Below, in pieces: positions 10,132 to 19,581 of a DNA stretch of 64,000 nt (within the stretch, counting starts at the first letter, position 1; each line of letters starts with the position of its first letter). The position numbers and the translations under genes are program-made. Origin of the DNA: Streptococcus sp. DD12 (GTDB lineage: Bacteria; Bacillota; Bacilli; Lactobacillales; Streptococcaceae). The stretch spans positions 1 through 64,000 of the forward strand of contig NZ_KQ969496.1 in NCBI RefSeq assembly GCF_001578885.1, given 5' to 3'. The notes beneath the pieces were generated by a model. It did not search any database, had not been told where the DNA came from, and was given only the letters and a program-made list of their open reading frames with translations.

Positions 10132-11475
10132 ATGTTGAAAATCTATGATACAATGACTCGCAGTTTACGGGAATTCGTTCCTATTGAGGAAGATAAGGTT
10201 AAAATGTATGTGTGTGGCCCTACGGTTTATAACTACATCCATGTGGGAAACGCGCGTTCAACGGTGGCTTTTGATACCATTCGTCGCTATTTTGAGTACC
10301 GTGGCTATGAGGTGACCTATGTTTCTAACTTCACGGATGTGGATGACAAGATTATTCGCCGAGCCTTGGAAGAGGGTATCAGTCCTCAGGAAGTTGCGGA
10401 CAAATACATTGCAGCCTTTCGCGCAGATGTGACGGAGTTGGGCGTGAAACCAGCGACCCATCACCCTCGAGTAGTTGATTTTATGCCGGCCATTATTCAA
10501 TTTGTCTCTGATTTGATCGCCAAGGGTTATGCTTACGAGAGCCAAGGGGATGTTTATTTCCGAGTAGAAAAGTCCAAGCATTATGCTCAGTTAGCCAACA
10601 AAACCTTAGAAGATTTGGAGCTTGGCGCTTCTGGCCGGACAGACGAAGAGACCGCTCGCAAGGAAAATCCAGTGGATTTTGCTCTTTGGAAGGCTGCAAA
10701 AGCTGATGAAATTTCTTGGGACAGTCCTTGGGGACCAGGACGTCCAGGTTGGCATATCGAGTGTTCCGTTATGGCGACGGAACTGTTGGGGGACACGATT
10801 GACATTCACGGTGGTGGTGCCGATTTAGAGTTTCCCCACCACACCAATGAAATTGCGCAATCAGAAGCGAAGACTGGTAAGACTTTTGCCAATTACTGGA
10901 TGCACAATGGTTTTGTCAATATTGACAATGTCAAGATGTCTAAGTCTTTGGGGAATTTCATCACGGTGCATGATGCATTAGAGACCATTGAAGGTCAGAC
11001 CTTGCGTTTCTTCTTTGCGACACAGCATTATCGAAAACCGATTAACTTTACAGAGAAGGCTCTCCGTGATGCTAAGGTTAATTTGAAGTATCTGCAAAAT
11101 ACTTACGAGCAACCTTTTGCAGGTGACGTTGATCCAACACAGCTGCAAGAGTTTGAAGAGCGTTTTGTGGCTGCGATGGATGAGGATTTCAATACGGCTA
11201 ATGGGATTACGGTGGTCTTTGATATGGCCAAATGGATTAATTCTGGGCATTATAACCAAGAGGTGAAAGATAGTCTGGCTCGCATCTTGGAGGTGTTTGG
11301 AATTGTCTTTGCAACAGAGACTTTGGATGCTGATATTGAGGACTTGATTGCTAAACGCCAAGAAGCGAGAGCCAATCGTGACTTTGCCACTGCCGATAAA
11401 ATCCGAGATGACCTACAGGCGCGTGGGATTAAATTACTGGATACAAAAGACGGGGTGAGGTGGACACGTGATTGA
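10132..11475 (+). CDS. cysS: Cysteinyl-tRNA synthetase
   Basis: Charges tRNA-Cys. The 447-residue length is normal for the class I enzyme. The zinc ligand Cys28 precedes the HIGH-type motif HVGN (37-40), the ECS zinc-site motif is in WHIECSVMA, and KMSKSLGN is present in the second half. It overlaps mrnC by eight bases, indicating coupled translation. Confidence 0.97.
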   Translation: MLKIYDTMTRSLREFVPIEEDKVKMYVCGPTVYNYIHVGNARSTVAFDTIRRYFEYRGYEVTYVSNFTDVDDKIIRRALEEGISPQEVADKYIAAFRADVTELGVKPATHHPRVVDFMPAIIQFVSDLIAKGYAYESQGDVYFRVEKSKHYAQLANKTLEDLELGASGRTDEETARKENPVDFALWKAAKADEISWDSPWGPGRPGWHIECSVMATELLGDTIDIHGGGADLEFPHHTNEIAQSEAKTGKTFANYWMHNGFVNIDNVKMSKSLGNFITVHDALETIEGQTLRFFFATQHYRKPINFTEKALRDAKVNLKYLQNTYEQPFAGDVDPTQLQEFEERFVAAMDEDFNTANGITVVFDMAKWINSGHYNQEVKDSLARILEVFGIVFATETLDADIEDLIAKRQEARANRDFATADKIRDDLQARGIKLLDTKDGVRWTRD

Positions 11476-11860
11476 CATCAACCTCATCAATGGTGTGGCC
11501 TTGGCTTTTGAGGGGGATGCGGTATATAGCATGTACGTGCGTCGGCATCTCATCTTTCAGGGCTTAACCAAGCCTAACCGTTTGCACTATGCAGCCACCC
11601 GCTATGTGTCTGCCAAGGCCCAGGCTGCTTTGATGGCACAACTAATGGACGAAAAGGTGTTGACGGAAAAAGAAGAGGCTATCTACAAGCGAGGCCGTAA
11701 TGCCAATAGCCATACCAAGGCTAAAAATACGGATATCGTGACCTATCGCATGTCGACGGGCTTTGAGGCCGTTATTGGTTATCTGCATATGACCGACCAA
11801 CTTTCTCGCTTAGAAGAACTGGTAGATTGGTGCATTGCCCGTGTAGAAAGAGATGCTTGA
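11468..11860 (+). CDS. mrnC: Mini-ribonuclease III (23S rRNA maturation)
   Basis: A 130-residue RNase III catalytic domain without a dsRNA-binding domain, as in Mini-III, which trims the 23S rRNA precursor. The signature acidic patch is in AFEGDAVYSMYVRRH, with further acidic residues in the helix containing TGFEAVIGYL. It starts with GTG inside the end of cysS. In many streptococci rlmB follows; here a repeat element and convergent galU follow instead. Confidence 0.92.
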   Translation: MIDINLINGVALAFEGDAVYSMYVRRHLIFQGLTKPNRLHYAATRYVSAKAQAALMAQLMDEKVLTEKEEAIYKRGRNANSHTKAKNTDIVTYRMSTGFEAVIGYLHMTDQLSRLEELVDWCIARVERDA

Positions 11861-11893
11861 GAGGGCTTGTACTCATCTGACATAAAAATGTCT

Positions 11894-12031
11894 AAGACCT
11901 CCCTTTGGGGAGAAGTAGACCGTAGCGATTCCTAAGGGATTGCTTGCCTTAACGCTGAGCCTAGTGTCTCAAAGTTGCTAAACGCTTGAAACAGACCTGT
12001 TTCAGGCGTTTTTTTCACGGCAGGAAGCCTT
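11894..12031 (+). repeat. 138-bp structured repeat element, copy 1
   Basis: This segment aligns without gaps to the reverse complement of 55566-55703, with 111 of 138 bases identical by hand count. It holds a strong hairpin at about 11980-12012 (stem AAACGCTTGAAACA, one G-U pair) followed by a T-run, a weaker hairpin AACGCTGAG/CTCAAAGTT at about 11951-11976, and imperfect 10-base terminal inverted repeats. It lies between convergent mrnC and galU. It could be a terminator-bearing ncRNA or a short mobile repeat; no coding frame is evident. Similarity continues about ten bases past 12031. Confidence 0.8.
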
Positions 12032-12116
12032 AGTTCTTACTGATTAGAAGTGGCCGGGTCCTTTCTATTGGCGGACTTCCCTAGTTCCTCCCGGTTTAAT
12101 CAGTTTGTCCCCATGC

Positions 12117-12151
12117 TAAAAGGCCTAAGATAGCATCTTAGACCTTTTTTT
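12117..12151 (-). terminator. galU terminator
   Basis: A 12-bp stem-loop with flanking A- and T-runs. One position is a G-U pair on the minus strand but a C-A mismatch on the plus strand, so it is built for the galU transcript. Confidence 0.8.
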
Positions 12152-12153
12152 GT

Positions 12154-13077
12154 TTACTTGTCTTTTGGACTGGTTGCAGAATTATCTAGGGATTTACCGA
12201 GTTCGATGAGGTAAGCCTTGAGGTCTTCTTTAACTTGAGGGTGTTGTAGGGCGTAATCAATTGACGTCTTCATAAAGCCAAATTTATCACCGACATCATA
12301 GCGTTTACCGGTAAATTCACGGGCAAAGACGCGTTGGGTCTTATTGAGGGTGTCGATGGCATCGGTCAATTGGATTTCATTACCGGCACCTGGTTTTTGC
12401 GTTTCTAAAATCGTGAAAATTTCAGGGGTCAACAGGTAGCGTCCGATGATTGCCAAATCACTTGGTGCATCTTCTGGTTTTGGTTTTTCAACAAAAGATT
12501 CGACACTGTAAAGGCCATTTTTACCTTCGCCTTGAGGGGCAATGACACCATAGGCAGAGACATCTTCGTGTGGCACAGGCATGACGGCAATGGTAGAAGC
12601 ATGCGTTTGATCATAATCATTAATCAACTGTTGGGTTAATGGTGTCGCATGATCATCAGTGATATCCATCAAGTCATCCCCAAGCATAACCACAAAAGGT
12701 TCATCCCCTACAAAAGCTTTGGCCTGTAAGACAGCATCTCCCAGCCCACGTGGGTGACTTTGACGAATGAAATGCAGATTGATAGCAGTTGTGTCATTGA
12801 CTAACTTGAGCAAGTCTGTTTTGCCCTTTTGTTCCAAGTTGTACTCGAGTTCAAAGTTAGAGTCAAAGTGATCTTCGATAGAACGTTTTGACTTCCCTGT
12901 CACGACCAGGATTTCTTCGATACCAGATTTGAGAGCTTCTTCGACGATAAACTGAATGGTCGGTTTATCGACAATGGGCAACATTTCCTTGGCCAAGGCC
13001 TTAGTTGCTGGCAAAAAGCGGGTTCCTAGACCTGCAGCAGGGATAACGGCTTTACGGACTTTCTTTTTCATTAGCAT
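12154..13077 (-). CDS. galU: UTP-glucose-1-phosphate uridylyltransferase
   Basis: Makes UDP-glucose for envelope glycans. The nucleotidyltransferase motif [19 protein letters not shown] lies near the N-terminus, followed by [10 protein letters not shown] and the [17 protein letters not shown] region. The start is ATG13077 or ATG13071 (AAAGGAG at 13083-13088 gives spacings of about 5 or 11 bases). A longer in-frame extension into gpsA is not credible. It follows gpsA by 28 bases on the same strand, the usual streptococcal pair. Confidence 0.95.
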   Translation of the reverse strand: MLMKKKVRKAVIPAAGLGTRFLPATKALAKEMLPIVDKPTIQFIVEEALKSGIEEILVVTGKSKRSIEDHFDSNFELEYNLEQKGKTDLLKLVNDTTAINLHFIRQSHPRGLGDAVLQAKAFVGDEPFVVMLGDDLMDITDDHATPLTQQLINDYDQTHASTIAVMPVPHEDVSAYGVIAPQGEGKNGLYSVESFVEKPKPEDAPSDLAIIGRYLLTPEIFTILETQKPGAGNEIQLTDAIDTLNKTQRVFAREFTGKRYDVGDKFGFMKTSIDYALQHPQVKEDLKAYLIELGKSLDNSATSPKDK

Positions 13078-13105
13078 AGGGACTCCTTTATTTTTTTGTT
13101 GGGGG

Positions 13106-14125
13106 TTATTCTGCCCATTCGTTTTCAGAACGAAATTCATTTTGCATCATATTGAGGATGGCTTCTTTGACATCAGCGCCTTGGTAAATCACACGGTAGA
13201 TAGCCGTTGTGATAGGCATATAGACATCCAGTTCTTGGGCCAATTCATAGGCAACCTTGGTCGTGGAAATACCTTCGATGACCATGCCCATGTTGCGTTC
13301 AACATCCTCGAGTTTCTCTCCTTGACCTAGAGCATAGCCAGCCCGCCAGTTGCGAGAATGGACGGATGTTCCTGTAACAATTAAGTCACCAACACCAGAT
13401 AGGCCACTGTAGGTAAGCGGTTTTGCCCCCATTTTGACACCTAAGCGGGTAATCTCGGCTAAGCCACGGGTGATAACAGCAGCTTTGGCATTGTCTCCAT
13501 AGCCCATACCAGCTAGGGCTCCCGCTCCAACAGCGATAATATTCTTGAGAGCGCCAGCCGTTTCAACACCGATAACATCTGAATTGGTGTAGAGGCGGAA
13601 GTAATTATTACTAAAGAGAGCTTGGGCATAGGCAGCTGTCTCAGGGTCAATGGATGCTGCGGTAATCAAAGTCAAATCCCGCACGATAGTTTCTTCAGCG
13701 TGGCTAGGACCTGAAATGACCACAATGTCACTGCGGAGTTCGCTAGGAATTTCTTCTTCCAAAATGGTCGACAGGCGTTCGTGAGTGCCAGGTTCTAAGC
13801 CCTTAGAAGCATGCATGATGACCGCAGGGTGGTCTAAAACCTCAGCAACTTGCTGGGCGACCAGACGTGTGACCTTGGTTGGGACAACAAATAAAATAGC
13901 ATCCACATCAGCCAAGGCTTCAGTTAAGTCATCATAAGCCACAATAGCAGGGTCCAAGACCGCATCCTTAAAGTAACGGGTATTGGTGTGGCTGGTGTTG
14001 ATTTCAGCGATTTGTTCAGGGATATTTCCCCAGATACGGACTTCGTGTCCGTTGTCATTGAGCACCTGTGATAGGGCAGTTCCCCAGGAACCAGGACCCA
14101 AGACGGCAATTTTTTGTTTTGTCAT
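13106..14125 (-). CDS. gpsA: Glycerol-3-phosphate dehydrogenase [NAD(P)+]
   Basis: Makes sn-glycerol 3-phosphate for phospholipid and teichoic acid synthesis. The 339-residue length is normal. The N-terminal Rossmann motif GPGSWGTAL and the later KNIIAVGAG and [14 protein letters not shown] motifs are all present. GAGGAGA precedes the ATG. It heads the gpsA-galU operon. Confidence 0.97.
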   Translation of the reverse strand: MTKQKIAVLGPGSWGTALSQVLNDNGHEVRIWGNIPEQIAEINTSHTNTRYFKDAVLDPAIVAYDDLTEALADVDAILFVVPTKVTRLVAQQVAEVLDHPAVIMHASKGLEPGTHERLSTILEEEIPSELRSDIVVISGPSHAEETIVRDLTLITAASIDPETAAYAQALFSNNYFRLYTNSDVIGVETAGALKNIIAVGAGALAGMGYGDNAKAAVITRGLAEITRLGVKMGAKPLTYSGLSGVGDLIVTGTSVHSRNWRAGYALGQGEKLEDVERNMGMVIEGISTTKVAYELAQELDVYMPITTAIYRVIYQGADVKEAILNMMQNEFRSENEWAE

Positions 14126-14334
14126 AGTTTTCTCCTCTATCGTTATCGAAAAGGCATTTCTATTATACCATAGCCGACCAGTGTCAAGCAGTCTTTAACT
14201 GTTTAAAATCCGATGACAAAGGTCAGGGCAGGAGAAATAATTGCAAAAATTTTCAGAAAATTCTCTAAAATGTCTTTTCAAAATTTCAAGAGTCTGCTAT
14301 AATACCCTTTAAGAAAAAGTAAAGGAGCGTCAAC

Positions 14335-14400
14335 ATGTTAGTCTTGCGAGTCATTATTTTTGTGAAACTACCTGCCCGACGCTCGGAAATAAGGGGCTAA
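14335..14400 (+). CDS. Putative leader peptide, 21 residues
   Basis: A short frame with AAAGGAG seven bases before the ATG. The product begins MLVLRVIIFVKLP and ends RRSEIRG. It is rich in Leu/Val/Ile and carries four Arg. Its stop codon lies 20 bases before the terminator stem, where a translating ribosome would disrupt the upstream pairing partners. It is not similar to any family I know; its length and position suggest translational sensing. Confidence 0.5.
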   Translation: MLVLRVIIFVKLPARRSEIRG

Positions 14401-14420
14401 GTCTAGCCTATTTGTCATTT

Positions 14421-14457
14421 CCCCTCGTCTGGTTTTTCAGGCGAGGTTTATTTTTTC
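14421..14457 (+). terminator. Attenuator terminator
   Basis: Nine-bp stem CCTCGTCTG/CAGGCGAGG (14423-14446) followed by a T-rich tract, placed upstream of the PTS gene rather than after a gene. Confidence 0.75.
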
Positions 14458-14482
14458 TAAAAAAGATTAAAGGAGTCATTTT

Positions 14483-15604
14483 ATGACCACTTCTATAGAT
14501 GAAAGGCTCAGTAAAAGAGCCTTTTGCCATAAAATCCTCAACGGCACCGCCATTGGGGTAATTGTTTCCCTCTTACCGAATTCGATGTTTTCGGTTCTTT
14601 TTTCTCTAGGTTTTTTGGCCAATAATAGCTTTTTTGCGACTTGGAATACGGTCAATCTCCTCTTTCAATGCGCCTTGTCGGCAGTCATTGGCACCTTGGT
14701 GGCCTTGGAGTTTGATTTCAAAGGCATGAAGGCTGCCATGATGGTAGCGGTGGCCTTTGTCAGTTCTGGAGCGGCTAGTCGACTGGGCGGGGCTGCGGAA
14801 ATCTTGGCCCAGCTCCAATCCAAGCAGGCGCCCCAAGAAGTCATCGCGGCAGCCTCTAAGTTAACCAGTGGTTTTTATACATCAGGGACAGGTGATATCA
14901 TCAATGTCATGCTCATGTGTGCCCTAACTGCTCTGGTGCTTTTTTGGCTAGAGGGCAAATTTGCTTCATTTAATTTTGTTCTTTTGCCTGTTATTGGTAC
15001 CTTGCTGGGGACTTTGGGCATGACCTTGCTTCCTTATGTGAAGGTCATTTCAACGACCATCGGACAAGTCATTATGACCTTTACAGAGATGCAACCTTAT
15101 CTCATGAGTGTCTTTATCTGTGTGACTTTTGCCATTATGATTGTCGCTCCTCTATCAACCGTAGCGATTGGTCTGGCCATCGGTCTAAATGGCTTGTCTG
15201 CAGGCGCTGCGGCTATGGGCGTGGGGACAACCTGTATTGTACTAGTCGTTCACATGTTTTTTGTCAATAAGCCGGGGGTGACGACTGCAGTGGCTTTGGG
15301 GTCTATGAAAATGATGATGCCCAATATTTTTGAAAAGCCCATTGCTTATTTACCTATCATCTCCACAGCGATTGTGACAGGCCTCTTGGTGCCTTTGTTT
15401 GGTGTTGTGGGCACACCCGCCTCCGCAGGCTTTGGTTTGGTGGGCCTAACGGGTCTCTTTGCCTCTGTGACGGGTGGTCTAAGCTTGGCAAATGCTGTGC
15501 TGGTTTGGCTAATATTACCTATCACGGTTGCCCTAGTTCTGCGATTTGTCTGGGAAAAATGGCTGAAGTGTTACACGGCTGATATTTTCCGCTTTGCTGA
15601 GTAG
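14483..15604 (+). CDS. PTS_EIIC_2 family membrane transporter
   Basis: A 373-residue polytopic membrane protein with about ten hydrophobic segments. It matches the EIIC_2 family in general form (LLPNSMFSVLFSL near the start, TAVALGSMKMMMPNIFEKPI and GTPASAGFGLVGLTG towards the end). No IIA or IIB domain is attached and no PTS genes are adjacent, so the substrate is unknown. AAAGGAG precedes the ATG. Expression is probably controlled by the leader just upstream and it ends at a strong terminator. Confidence 0.75.
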   Translation: MTTSIDERLSKRAFCHKILNGTAIGVIVSLLPNSMFSVLFSLGFLANNSFFATWNTVNLLFQCALSAVIGTLVALEFDFKGMKAAMMVAVAFVSSGAASRLGGAAEILAQLQSKQAPQEVIAAASKLTSGFYTSGTGDIINVMLMCALTALVLFWLEGKFASFNFVLLPVIGTLLGTLGMTLLPYVKVISTTIGQVIMTFTEMQPYLMSVFICVTFAIMIVAPLSTVAIGLAIGLNGLSAGAAAMGVGTTCIVLVVHMFFVNKPGVTTAVALGSMKMMMPNIFEKPIAYLPIISTAIVTGLLVPLFGVVGTPASAGFGLVGLTGLFASVTGGLSLANAVLVWLILPITVALVLRFVWEKWLKCYTADIFRFAE

Positions 15605-15620
15605 CTGAACTCACCTTATC

Positions 15621-15657
15621 AAAAACCTCCCCTGTACATTGCTACAGGGGAGGTTTG
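15621..15657. terminator. Terminator after the PTS gene
   Basis: A 14-bp stem (AAACCTCCCCTGTA paired with its complement) and six-base loop, flanked by A and T residues. Confidence 0.85.
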
Positions 15658-15662
15658 TCGTC

Positions 15663-15912
15663 TTAAGCGAAAGATTTGGCTACCTTGTTAATGGTCCAAG
15701 AACCGATGCCTGCGAGAACCAAGGCACCGACCATCATCGGTAGAAGGGTGAAGCCGGCAATTTCAGGGCCATAGGCCCCAGGCAGAAGTTGGTTGGCTGC
15801 CGTTGCCTTATCTTGAAATCTTCCCCAAGAAATCAATCAGTTCTTTGACGATATGCCAAGATACCTGGACTCGTATGACTGAGGCGGGTAAGGTGCCACT
15901 TTTTGCAGACAT
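15663..15912 (-). pseudogene. Frameshifted remnant of a small membrane protein gene
   Basis: This fills most of the 394-base gap between the PTS gene and the ABC genes. On the minus strand ATG15912 opens a frame (MSAKSGTLPASVIRVQVS...) that stops after 34 codons near 15808. The adjacent frame continues as DKATAANQLLPGAYGPEIAG followed by a hydrophobic helix and stops at 15663. The 250-base span is one base off a multiple of three, consistent with a single indel. No clear Shine-Dalgarno precedes the ATG, so it may be the tail of a larger lost gene. Family not recognised. Confidence 0.4.
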
Positions 15913-15998
15913 TCCAAGAATTAGGTCCGCCTTTTTGAGAACTTTTTTGATATAATATTATGACTTAGTAGCGTTTTTAACGATATGAAGGAGGAAAT

Positions 15999-17705
15999 AT
16001 GCTATTAAAAGCAGTACTTAAGTACAAGTGGCAGGTCTTGGGTTCCGTTACCATGGTCTGCCTTTATGTTGCCAGTAGCCTGATGCAGCCCTACTATCTA
16101 GAGCGTGTATTGGCAGCTGTTTCTAAAAATGATCAGGCGGCTATCCTGCATCTAGGTGCTTGGCTAGTCGGTATTGCCCTCATGGGTTTGGTAGCTGGTG
16201 CGCTTAACACGGTGCTAGCAGCCTTTATCGCCCAGTCGGTATCGGCTGACATTCGCGAGCGGCTTTTTAAGAAAATTCAATCCTTTTCTTATGCCAATAT
16301 TGAAGACTTCAATGCTGGAAATCTGGTTGTACGGATGACCAATGACGTCAATCAGGTGCAAAACTTGTTGATGATGTTCTTTCAAGTGCTCTTACGCATG
16401 CCCATTATTTTTGTTGGGGCTTTTGTAATGGCCTTGGTCACTCTTCCACAACTGTGGTGGATTGTCATTGGCATGGTCCTTTTGATTGGCCTAGGGATGG
16501 GCTTGCTTATGGGCATGATGGGGCCTCGTTTTGCAGTTTTTCAAGGGCTAATGGACCGCATCAATAGTATTGCCAAGGAGAACTTGCGAGGGGTTCGGGT
16601 GGTCAAGTCCTTTGTTCAAGAAAAGCCACAGGAGGAAAAGTTCCGTCAGGTTTCAGACGAACTCTTGGGCCTTAACCTTTTCATCGGAAACGGTTTTGCC
16701 TTTTTGCAACCTTTCTTTTTCCTGGTTTCCTACCTGGCGCTCTACCTGGCTATCTATATGGTTTATACCATGATGGGAACAGTGCCTGAAGGGGTCAACC
16801 GTTTGGCTTCATTTGACACCTATTTGATGCAAATTATGTTTGCTATCATCATGCTGGGCTTTTTGTCGACGAATATCACTCGGGCTTTGGTGTCCATTCG
16901 TCGGATTAAGGAAGTGCTGACGACAGAGCCTGCAATGACCTTTGCCACAGATGAGGTGCATGACCTGGAAGGTTCTGTCAAATTTGACCATGTCACCTTT
17001 ACGTATCCAAAAGACACAGAGCCAACGCTTAAGGATGTGAGCTTTCATATCCAAGCTGGTCAGATGGTCGGCGTTGTTGGGGCTACAGGGTCAGGAAAAT
17101 CGACTCTGGCTCAACTGATTCCACGTTTATTTGACCCACAAGAGGGAAAAATCACTATCGGGGGTGAAAACCTCAAGGATATGAGTCAGAGAACTCTGCG
17201 GGAGACGGTGTCCATCGTCTTGCAAAAAGCGATTTTGTTCTCTGGGACGATTGCCTCCAACATCCGTCAAGGAAAACGTGATGCCAAAGATTATGAAATT
17301 GCGCGTGCGGCACGTATCGCCCAGGCGCGTGAGTTTATTGACCGTATGCCAAGCACTTACGACAGTGAAGTCGAGGAGCGGGGAAATAACTTCTCGGGCG
17401 GGCAAAAGCAACGGATGTCTATTGCGCGTGGTTTGGTCTCAAAGCCCAAGGTCTTAATCTTGGATGACTCCACATCAGCCCTAGATGCCCAATCAGAAAA
17501 ACTTGTTCAAGAAGCCCTGCATAAGGACCTTAAGGGGACGACAACCATTATCATTGCGCAAAAGATTTCTTCTGTCTTAAAGGCTGACAAGATTTTAGTC
17601 TTAGACGAGGGGCGCTTGATTGGTGAAGGAAGCCACAAGGAACTCTTGGAATCTAACGCTGTTTACCGCGAAATCTTTGAAACACAAAAAGGAAAGGAGG
17701 CCTAA
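15999..17705 (+). CDS. Heterodimeric ABC exporter, half-transporter with degenerate ATP site
   Basis: A fused membrane-ATPase subunit of 568 residues: six transmembrane helices, then an ATPase domain with Walker A GATGSGKST near 361, a normal signature FSGGQKQ near 465 and Walker B ILDDSTSALD near 487. The catalytic Glu after Walker B is Asp, and the switch His is Gln (IIIAQK near 518). Those changes are the mark of the non-hydrolysing site in LmrCD/BmrCD/PatAB-type heterodimeric multidrug exporters. GGAGG precedes the ATG, and TGA TATAAT at 15948-15956 is a probable extended -10. The partner starts at the next base. Confidence 0.88.
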   Translation: MLLKAVLKYKWQVLGSVTMVCLYVASSLMQPYYLERVLAAVSKNDQAAILHLGAWLVGIALMGLVAGALNTVLAAFIAQSVSADIRERLFKKIQSFSYANIEDFNAGNLVVRMTNDVNQVQNLLMMFFQVLLRMPIIFVGAFVMALVTLPQLWWIVIGMVLLIGLGMGLLMGMMGPRFAVFQGLMDRINSIAKENLRGVRVVKSFVQEKPQEEKFRQVSDELLGLNLFIGNGFAFLQPFFFLVSYLALYLAIYMVYTMMGTVPEGVNRLASFDTYLMQIMFAIIMLGFLSTNITRALVSIRRIKEVLTTEPAMTFATDEVHDLEGSVKFDHVTFTYPKDTEPTLKDVSFHIQAGQMVGVVGATGSGKSTLAQLIPRLFDPQEGKITIGGENLKDMSQRTLRETVSIVLQKAILFSGTIASNIRQGKRDAKDYEIARAARIAQAREFIDRMPSTYDSEVEERGNNFSGGQKQRMSIARGLVSKPKVLILDDSTSALDAQSEKLVQEALHKDLKGTTTIIIAQKISSVLKADKILVLDEGRLIGEGSHKELLESNAVYREIFETQKGKEA

Positions 17706-19454
17706 ATGACAACCGCACGTTTTTTCTGGTCTTATTTTAAGGCCTTCAAGCTATCTTTTCTCACCATACTGGTAATGATTTTAGTGGCGACAATTGCCCA
17801 AGTTGTGGCCCCTATCTACATTGGTCAGGCGATTGCAGCCTTGGCCCAGTTGGTGCAGGAACCCAAGGCAAGCGGTCATTTCTTTTCAGTACTCAATCAG
17901 ATGCTCATTGCAATCGTGCTGATGACCCTGTCCTCTTTGGTCTATAGCTTGCTTTTTAACCGTATTATCAGCCATTCTACCAATCAGATGCGTAAGGGCC
18001 TCTTTGGGAAGCTCGAACAGTTGACGGTCAGCTTTTTTGACCGCCATCAGGATGGTGACATCCTGTCTCGTTTCACGTCTGATTTGGATAATATCCAAAA
18101 TGCCTTTAACCAATCCTTGGTAACCGTGGTGACACAGGGAGTTCTCTACATTGGCATCGTTCTCATGATGTTTGTGGCCAATCCGCAACTGGCCTTGGTG
18201 ACAGTAGCGACAACCCCGATTGCAGTGGTCTTTCTGGTTGTGATTATCCGCCTGTCTCGTAAGTACACTGACCTCCAACAAAAGAAGGTCGGTGCCCTCA
18301 ATGCCTACATGGATGAAAATGTTTCTGGGCAGAAGGCTATCATTGTCCAAGGCTTGCAAGAAGAGGTCATTTCAGGCTTTATGGCGCAGAATGACGAGGT
18401 TCGCAAGGCGACCTTTAAGGGCCGTATTTTTGCAGGTCTACTTTTTCCAGTCATGAATGGTCTGAGTTTGATCAATACGGCCATTGTTATCTTTTGGGGT
18501 TCCAGTCTTGTTTTGGCGGACCAATCGCTCTCAACTGCAGCGGCGCTTGGTTTGGTCGTGACCTTTGTGCAATATTCCCAACAATATTATCAACCCATGA
18601 TGCAGATTGCCTCTAGTTGGGCGGAAATGCAGTTGGCCTTTACAGGGGCCCAGCGGATTCAAGAAGTCTTTGACGAGCCTAACGAAGTGCGTCCTGAAAA
18701 TGGTCCGGAATTTACCCAACTGGCTCAAGGTGTTAGCATTGACCATGTTGATTTTAGCTACTTGCCAGGAAAACCTATCCTAAGAGATGTCTCCATCGAG
18801 GCACCTCGGGGTCAGATGACAGCAGTGGTTGGGCCAACAGGTTCTGGGAAGACGACTATCATGAATCTGATCAATCGTTTCTACGATGTCGATAGTGGTG
18901 CTATCCGTTTTGATGGACGTGACATTCGTGACTACGACTTGGATAGTCTGCGTCGCCATGTGGGTATCGTCTTGCAGGAGTCCTTCCTCTTTTCAGGGAC
19001 GATTCGAGACAATATCGCCTTTGGGAACCCTGAGGCGAGTCAAGCAGCCGTTGAAACGGCTGCCAAAGCTACCCATATCCATGACTTTATCATGAGTTTG
19101 CCAGAGGGTTACGACACTCAGGTGGATGATGAGCAAAATGTCTTTTCAACGGGTCAAAAGCAATTGATTTCCATCGCGCGGACCTTGCTGACAGACCCAC
19201 AGGTTTTAATCTTGGATGAGGCGACGTCAAATGTTGACACCGTGACCGAGAGTAAGATTCAGGCGGCTATGGAAACCGTCATCGCCGGTCGAACGAGCTT
19301 TGTGATTGCCCACCGCTTAAAAACAATTTTAAACGCGGATCAAATTATCGTCCTTAAGGATGGGGTGGTCATTGAGCAGGGCAGCCATGCAGACTTGTTA
19401 GCGCAGAATGGTTTTTATGCAGAACTTTACCATAATCAATTTACCTTTGATTAG
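17706..19454 (+). CDS. Heterodimeric ABC exporter, catalytically competent half
   Basis: The 582-residue partner of the preceding gene. Walker [10 protein letters not shown] is near 376, Walker [11 protein letters not shown] near 502 has the catalytic Glu, and the switch His is present (FVIAHR near 535). Its signature motif is altered (FSTGQKQ). Combined with the partner, one composite ATP site pairs this good Walker A/B with the partner's good signature, and the other site is doubly degenerate. This is the classic asymmetric exporter arrangement. AAGGAGG lies just before the ATG. Substrate unknown; drugs or peptides are likely. Confidence 0.88.
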   Translation: MTTARFFWSYFKAFKLSFLTILVMILVATIAQVVAPIYIGQAIAALAQLVQEPKASGHFFSVLNQMLIAIVLMTLSSLVYSLLFNRIISHSTNQMRKGLFGKLEQLTVSFFDRHQDGDILSRFTSDLDNIQNAFNQSLVTVVTQGVLYIGIVLMMFVANPQLALVTVATTPIAVVFLVVIIRLSRKYTDLQQKKVGALNAYMDENVSGQKAIIVQGLQEEVISGFMAQNDEVRKATFKGRIFAGLLFPVMNGLSLINTAIVIFWGSSLVLADQSLSTAAALGLVVTFVQYSQQYYQPMMQIASSWAEMQLAFTGAQRIQEVFDEPNEVRPENGPEFTQLAQGVSIDHVDFSYLPGKPILRDVSIEAPRGQMTAVVGPTGSGKTTIMNLINRFYDVDSGAIRFDGRDIRDYDLDSLRRHVGIVLQESFLFSGTIRDNIAFGNPEASQAAVETAAKATHIHDFIMSLPEGYDTQVDDEQNVFSTGQKQLISIARTLLTDPQVLILDEATSNVDTVTESKIQAAMETVIAGRTSFVIAHRLKTILNADQIIVLKDGVVIEQGSHADLLAQNGFYAELYHNQFTFD

Positions 19455-19461
19455 ACAGATG

Positions 19462-19487
19462 ACAGCCACACAGGCTGTTTTTTTGTT
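19462..19487 (+). terminator. Terminator after the ABC pair
   Basis: Short stem ACAGCC/GGCTGT with a five-base loop and seven T. Confidence 0.75.
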
Positions 19488-19581
19488 TGGTGAGGTAAAT
19501 ACTTGCATGGGAAGAGAGTTGTAAGCTATAATTAAGGGGCATTTGTTATGATGACAAAAATTTCATTAGGGAGGCGAGCTT

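Larger units (their letters stand above)
14298..14482 (+). promoter_or_regulatory. Promoter and attenuator-like leader of the PTS EIIC_2 gene
   Basis: An extended -10 (TGC TATAAT, 14298-14303) starts a leader of about 170 bases. It contains a ribosome site and 21-codon ORF (14335-14400), then an intrinsic terminator (14421-14457), then the real ribosome site and gene. GAGCGTC at 14325-14331 lies in the leader-peptide ribosome site and pairs perfectly with GACGCTC at 14378-14384. The overlapping CCCGACG (14375-14381) can instead pair (6 of 7) with the 5' arm of the terminator, giving an antiterminator. The effector is unknown. Confidence 0.6.

Noticed and set aside
15838-15890. Short plus-strand frame ending QFFDDMPRYLDSYD
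   Set aside because: It has no start or ribosome site, is closed upstream by a stop, and overlaps the more plausible minus-strand remnant.
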